From NCBI GenBank assembly GCA_937983065.1, contig CALKAL010000038.1:1-8999 (forward strand): a DNA stretch of 8,999 bases, read 5' to 3'. Source of the DNA: an uncultured Bacillaceae bacterium (GTDB lineage: Bacteria > Bacillota > Bacilli > Bacillales > Alkalibacillaceae). The position numbers and the translations under genes were made by a program. This document shows, in pieces, positions 7,065-8,999 of the stretch. Under the pieces are notes generated by a model that was not told where the DNA came from, searched no databases, and was given only the letters and a program-made list of their open reading frames with translations. How positions within the stretch are numbered: the first letter of the stretch is position 1; the number at the start of each line of letters is the position of its first letter.

Positions 7065-7454
7065 ATTAAAAGAGCTGCTTTTTTAATAAGTTGTTTAGCA
7101 TTATTAGTTGCCGCTGTTATTTCTACATACTACTTTTTAAACTCATGCCATAATTTTCTAAAAAGTAATCTGATTGACGGAGAAATAATTAAGATAACTG
7201 TTTTAACAAATAATGATGAAACTATAGAAATAGAAGATGAAGATGTTATAGATTCACTAGTTAAATCAGTTAATCAATGCCCACGTGACTCAACTCATGA
7301 ATGGGGATTAGAAAGTCCGGATGGGAAGATGATTTTGTTGAAGAAAAATAATAATAAGATAACGATTGACTACTATATTAACAGTGCTGGAGAGTATGAT
7401 TTTCACTTTAACAACACTTATATTTATAGTAACTTCGCGCTGAATGAATCGTGA
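7065..7454 (+). CDS. Membrane-anchored hypothetical protein, apparently started at ATT
   Basis: An open frame of 129 codons has coding-like content but no ATG, GTG or TTG near its 5' end; the next in-frame ATG is around residue 88. A very strong SD, GGGAGGGG (7051-7058), lies six bases before ATT (7065), and an in-frame TGA lies at 7044-7046, so ATT is the best start. The product begins (I/M)KRAAFLISCLALLVAAVIS: two basic residues, then a hydrophobic helix to about residue 25, then LNSC (25-28), a possible lipoprotein cleavage site with an atypical N. The rest (about 100 aa) is a polar, acidic domain (DETIEIEDEDVIDSLVKSVN, then KMILLKKNNNKITIDYYINS) presumably outside the membrane. The domain looks like small extracytoplasmic beta-rich Bacillus proteins of unknown role; I do not recognise a family. 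An extended -10 promoter lies upstream. Alternatives: a gene whose ATG mutated to ATT, or a sequence error. Confidence 0.68.
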   Translation: MKRAAFLISCLALLVAAVISTYYFLNSCHNFLKSNLIDGEIIKITVLTNNDETIEIEDEDVIDSLVKSVNQCPRDSTHEWGLESPDGKMILLKKNNNKITIDYYINSAGEYDFHFNNTYIYSNFALNES

Positions 7455-7470
7455 CAGTATCGCTTTTTTT
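7437..7470 (+). terminator. Possible terminator of the ATT-start gene
   Basis: GCG-CTG (7437-7442) pairs with CAG and CGC (7455-7457, 7461-7463) across a three-base bulge, and seven T follow directly (7464-7470). The stem is short and overlaps the last codons, so efficiency is uncertain. Confidence 0.4.
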
Positions 7471-7492
7471 ATTTAACTTACCGAAGAAAATT

Positions 7493-7610
7493 TAACGGCT
7501 TCATAAGGAGATTCTTAAGGGAAGGAATCAACTTTATAAAATGACTAAGCTCTGGATTCACAAAAGGACTGGTCTATCTTAAATATCCACTTTTCCACAT
7601 AAAGCCGTTA
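7493..7610. repeat. 118-bp element bounded by inverted repeats (structured RNA or small mobile remnant)
   Basis: TAACGGCTTCAT (7493-7504) and ATAAAGCCGTTA (7599-7610) are inverted copies with one mismatch in 12, which becomes a G-U pair in a minus-strand transcript. Inside, GAATC (7525-7529) can pair with GATTC at 7510-7514 or at 7555-7559, a mutually exclusive choice. A 28-codon stretch open from 7496 to about 7579 (RLHKEILKGRNQLYKMTKLW then IHKRTGLS) has no upstream start and is not called as a gene. No target-site duplication flanks the element. It could be a MITE remnant or a folded RNA; I cannot decide. Confidence 0.35.
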
Positions 7611-7755
7611 CACAAAAGGGATTTAGGAGAATTAACTATGTAAATCAAGATATTTAAATTTTTTTTGCATTTTGGTTTACTTTTTAATATCTTAATCTCT
7701 TTATATATTAAATGGCTTAAAATGCAACTCGCAAAGCTAAAATGATTTCCATTTT
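7611..7755. other. Gene-free AT-rich stretch with a start-stop site and AT hairpins
   Basis: I see no gene here. AGGAGA (7625-7630) lies seven bases before ATG-TAA (7638-7643), a complete translation start followed at once by a stop. Eight T follow at 7659-7666 after a weak five-bp AT stem. AAGATATT (7647-7654) and AATATCTT (7686-7693) form an 8-bp inverted repeat, and AAAATG/CATTTT (7739-7744, 7750-7755) form a small hairpin next to the HMA-gene terminator. With the two preceding entries this covers the 345-bp gap 7455-7799. Confidence 0.3.
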
Positions 7756-7789
7756 AAAAGGATAGACTGGGTAGCCCAATCTATCCTTT
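7756..7789 (-). terminator. Terminator of the HMA metal-carrier gene
   Basis: AAAGGATAGA (7757-7766) pairs with TCTATCCTTT (7780-7789); after one mismatch TGGG pairs with CCCA around a TAG loop. The minus strand continues TTTT after the stem; the plus strand has TTTATTTTT. It lies just beyond the stop codon of the HMA gene and could also work in the opposite direction. Confidence 0.85.
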
Positions 7790-7799
7790 ATTTTTCTAT

Positions 7800-8021
7800 T
7801 TAAGATACTTTTGTCGACTTTACATCATAGCCTAATTTCGTAATGGTATTTACAATGTTTTCTGCTTCAATTTCACTTTCATTAAATTCGGCGCGAACTT
7901 TGCTAGAGTTAAATAGTACCTTCGCTGATGCAATCCCATCTGTTTTGTTTAAAGTCGTTTCAATTTTTTTAATGCATGATGGACAGGTAAGTGGTTCTAA
8001 TTGGAATACTGCTTTTTTCAT
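7800..8021 (-). CDS. HMA-domain metal carrier (CopZ-like fold, TCPSC motif)
   Basis: This 73-aa protein is a single heavy-metal-associated domain: beta strand KKAVFQLEPL, metal-binding TCPSC (C13 and C16), helix IKKIETTL, strand SAKVLFNSSKVRAEF and a C-terminal KLGYDV, where HMA domains typically have GY. Such proteins bind a soft or divalent metal through the two cysteines and hand it to P1B ATPases in the cytoplasm. It reads LTCPSC instead of the usual GMTCxxC, so copper is not a given. The SD is a run of six G, seven bases before the ATG. The ATPase at 4870-6753 has no metal-binding domain of its own, and both genes have an FNR-type box at the same promoter position, so I infer that they work together although about 1 kb apart. 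Confidence 0.9.
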   Translation of the reverse strand: MKKAVFQLEPLTCPSCIKKIETTLNKTDGIASAKVLFNSSKVRAEFNESEIEAENIVNTITKLGYDVKSTKVS

Positions 8022-8053
8022 ATGGCATCCCCCCTCTTTTTATCCTCAACTTT

Positions 8054-8100
8054 AGTATAAACGGGATTCCATTTTTAAAACTTGATTTAAATCAAGTTTT
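8054..8100 (-). promoter_or_regulatory. FNR-type class II promoter of the HMA gene with a perfect 24-bp palindrome
   Basis: TTGATTTAAATCAA (8082-8095) is an exact FNR consensus box (TTGAT-N4-ATCAA), and the symmetry extends without mismatch to 8077-8100. On the minus strand a TATACT -10 (8059-8054) follows. The palindrome centre (8088.5) is 32 bp from the -10 centre, giving -41.5 for a start at about 8047 and a 26-base leader. The -35 position (AGTTTT) is poor, as expected for an activator-dependent promoter. The likely activator is the Crp/Fnr protein at 4133-4825. Confidence 0.75.
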
Positions 8101-8150
8101 GAACATGTTTTCAAGCTGAGTAACCTTAAAAATTTAATTCAATCAGATTT

Positions 8151-8261
8151 TATGAGCGAATTTCAACTGGTTATGATCAAATTTAACGTTTTATGATCAA
8201 ATTTTTGATGGATATGATCAAATTTCCAGCTTTATGATCAAATTCCTCATTTTATGATCAA
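8151..8261. repeat. Array of six 20-21-bp tandem repeats (core TATGATCAAATTT)
   Basis: Units start at 8151, 8172, 8192, 8213, 8233 and 8253 (spacing 21, 20, 21, 20, 20). Four central units share TATGATCAAATT exactly; the first is degenerate (TATGAGCGAATTT), and the last keeps only TATGATCAA. The remaining 7-8 bases of each unit vary. Each full unit holds the palindrome TGATCA and an A/T tract. The array lies downstream of the acetyltransferase gene and upstream of the HMA promoter, has no open frame and is not a CRISPR. The rest of the 277-bp gap is the FNR-type promoter and about 50 bp without recognisable signals. Confidence 0.85.
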
Positions 8262-8298
8262 GTATGTTTTTTCAATAATAGTCGGGTTCACTTAAATC

Positions 8299-8999
8299 TT
8301 AAGCTTCCACTTTATAAACGCCTTTTTTATTTTTTAACTCACAATTATTTGCCTCAAAAATTTTAATCATATGCTCGTTATTAGTATCCGTGCTCCCGAT
8401 GTAATACGTGGCATTAAACTTGTTTTTTAACAAGGCTAAGCTAATCTTGTGTATTGTTTTGCCTAAACCTTGATTTCTCATCGTTGGCATGACACCAAAA
8501 TAGAATAGCCGCCCCTCATCAGTTTTGCCAATTTCGATATGTGGAATTGAAATACCGACATATTCATCTTTTAATTTAAAGTAATAACAATTTTTCTTCC
8601 AATCAGGCCCTAATTCCGTTTTAATTGATTGCATGACATCTGAAATTTCCGACTGATCATTTTTATTAGCCGTTCCTTCCCGGCATTCGGCGTAAAGCTG
8701 TGCAAATTCATTCTCATCAATCAGTTCATCGTCTAAACAATATATTTTCACTTTTGAAATTACGTTACCTATCTGTGATAATTCTCGGTAATAATTAACG
8801 AATGTTGTTATTTTTTTAAAGTTAAATTTCGTTAACCATTCTTCATACGAATCGTCAATCATTAACGATAAAAATCCAATCTTTTTCTCTTTCCATGAAT
8901 TATAAATTGTTTTAAATTCCGTTTTATATTCTTCCTCACTAACATGATCTACATCAAGCTGATCCACTAACCAGTATTTGTTTTCATTTTTTATGACGT
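8299..8999 (-). CDS. GNAT-family N-acetyltransferase (5' end outside the window)
   Basis: The frame is open to the right edge. Upstream of the GTG at 8967 it reads VIKNENKYWL in the same frame, which looks coding, so that GTG is probably an internal valine and the gene is cut by the window edge. Counting from that valine, the acetyl-CoA-binding motif A is FYFGVMPTMRNQGLGKTIHK (155-174) with R164-N-Q-G-L-G169 matching the (R/Q)xxGx(G/A) signature, followed by the STDTNNEHMIKIFEANNCE segment (192-210) with the usual asparagine region and a C-terminal strand (KGVYKVEA). The N-terminal half is longer than a minimal GNAT domain. The acceptor substrate is unknown. No clear terminator follows; the repeat array begins about 40 bp downstream. 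Confidence 0.85.
   Translation of the reverse strand, partial: VIKNENKYWLVDQLDVDHVSEEEYKTEFKTIYNSWKEKKIGFLSLMIDDSYEEWLTKFNFKKITTFVNYYRELSQIGNVISKVKIYCLDDELIDENEFAQLYAECREGTANKNDQSEISDVMQSIKTELGPDWKKNCYYFKLKDEYVGISIPHIEIGKTDEGRLFYFGVMPTMRNQGLGKTIHKISLALLKNKFNATYYIGSTDTNNEHMIKIFEANNCELKNKKGVYKVEA

Noticed and set aside
7583..7599. Two DnaA-box-like 9-mers (ATATCCACT, TTTTCCACA)
   Set aside because: Each deviates from TTATNCACA, there are only two, and no replication gene or larger cluster is present.
8101..8112. SOS/LexA-like GAAC-N4-TTTC sequence
   Set aside because: One half is imperfect, and nothing around it is an SOS-type gene.
8205..8221. TTGAT...ATCAA pair inside the repeat array
   Set aside because: The spacer is seven bases, not four, and the pairing is an accident of one repeat filler beside the next core.
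8151..8261. CRISPR array
   Set aside because: The repeat period is 20-21 bp with only 7-8 variable bases, there are no 30-40-bp spacers and no cas gene is nearby.
8965..8967. GTG as the start of the acetyltransferase
   Set aside because: No ribosome site precedes it, and the frame continues upstream with coding-like residues to the window edge.

Overview
The window looks like chromosomal DNA of a low-GC Gram-positive, most likely a Bacillaceae species. Reasons: AT-rich sequence, strong purine-rich Shine-Dalgarno sites, use of TTG as a start codon, strong hairpin-plus-T-run terminators, and gene families typical of Bacillus relatives. Most genes lie on the minus strand. Both edges cut genes: a probable M20-type peptidase on the left (only the first 23 codons visible) and a GNAT acetyltransferase on the right (5' end missing).

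Left part (1-2830): a small zinc-ribbon membrane protein (CxxC...CxxC plus two membrane helices); then a YeiH/UPF0324-type membrane exporter divergent from a CysL/YeiE-like LysR regulator that starts at TTG. Their 115-bp intergenic region holds a good -10 box and dyads suited to LysR binding. Middle (2770-3915): a serine hydrolase of the beta-lactamase/penicillin-binding-protein fold, convergent with lysR across a shared bidirectional terminator.

Metal block (4080-8100): a Crp/Fnr regulator sits directly downstream of a P1B-type metal ATPase that lacks an N-terminal metal-binding domain and carries a CPG (not CPC) motif. About 1 kb upstream lies a separate 73-aa HMA-domain metal carrier with TCPSC. 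The regulator has the E-x-x-S-R recognition helix of FNR. Both metal genes have a TTGA-N6-TCAA palindrome in front of them, centred 32 bp upstream of the centre of a -10-like hexamer, which is -41.5 from the expected start of transcription. That is the textbook geometry of FNR class II activation. The regulator has only two cysteines at FNR-ligand-like positions plus a His-rich N-terminus, which points to a disulfide or metal switch (as in Lactobacillus FLP) and not an iron-sulfur cluster. I read the block as one regulon: regulator, exporter and carrier.

Between the ATPase and the HMA gene is disturbed DNA. It has a 3' gene remnant (minus), a 129-aa membrane-anchored protein on the plus strand whose only well-placed start codon is ATT, a 118-bp element bounded by inverted repeats, and an SD-ATG-TAA start-stop site. 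Upstream of the HMA promoter is an array of six 20-21-bp repeats (TATGATCAAATTT core) phased at two helical turns. The most interesting items are the paired FNR-type promoters, the noncanonical ATPase, the ATT-start gene and the phased repeat array.
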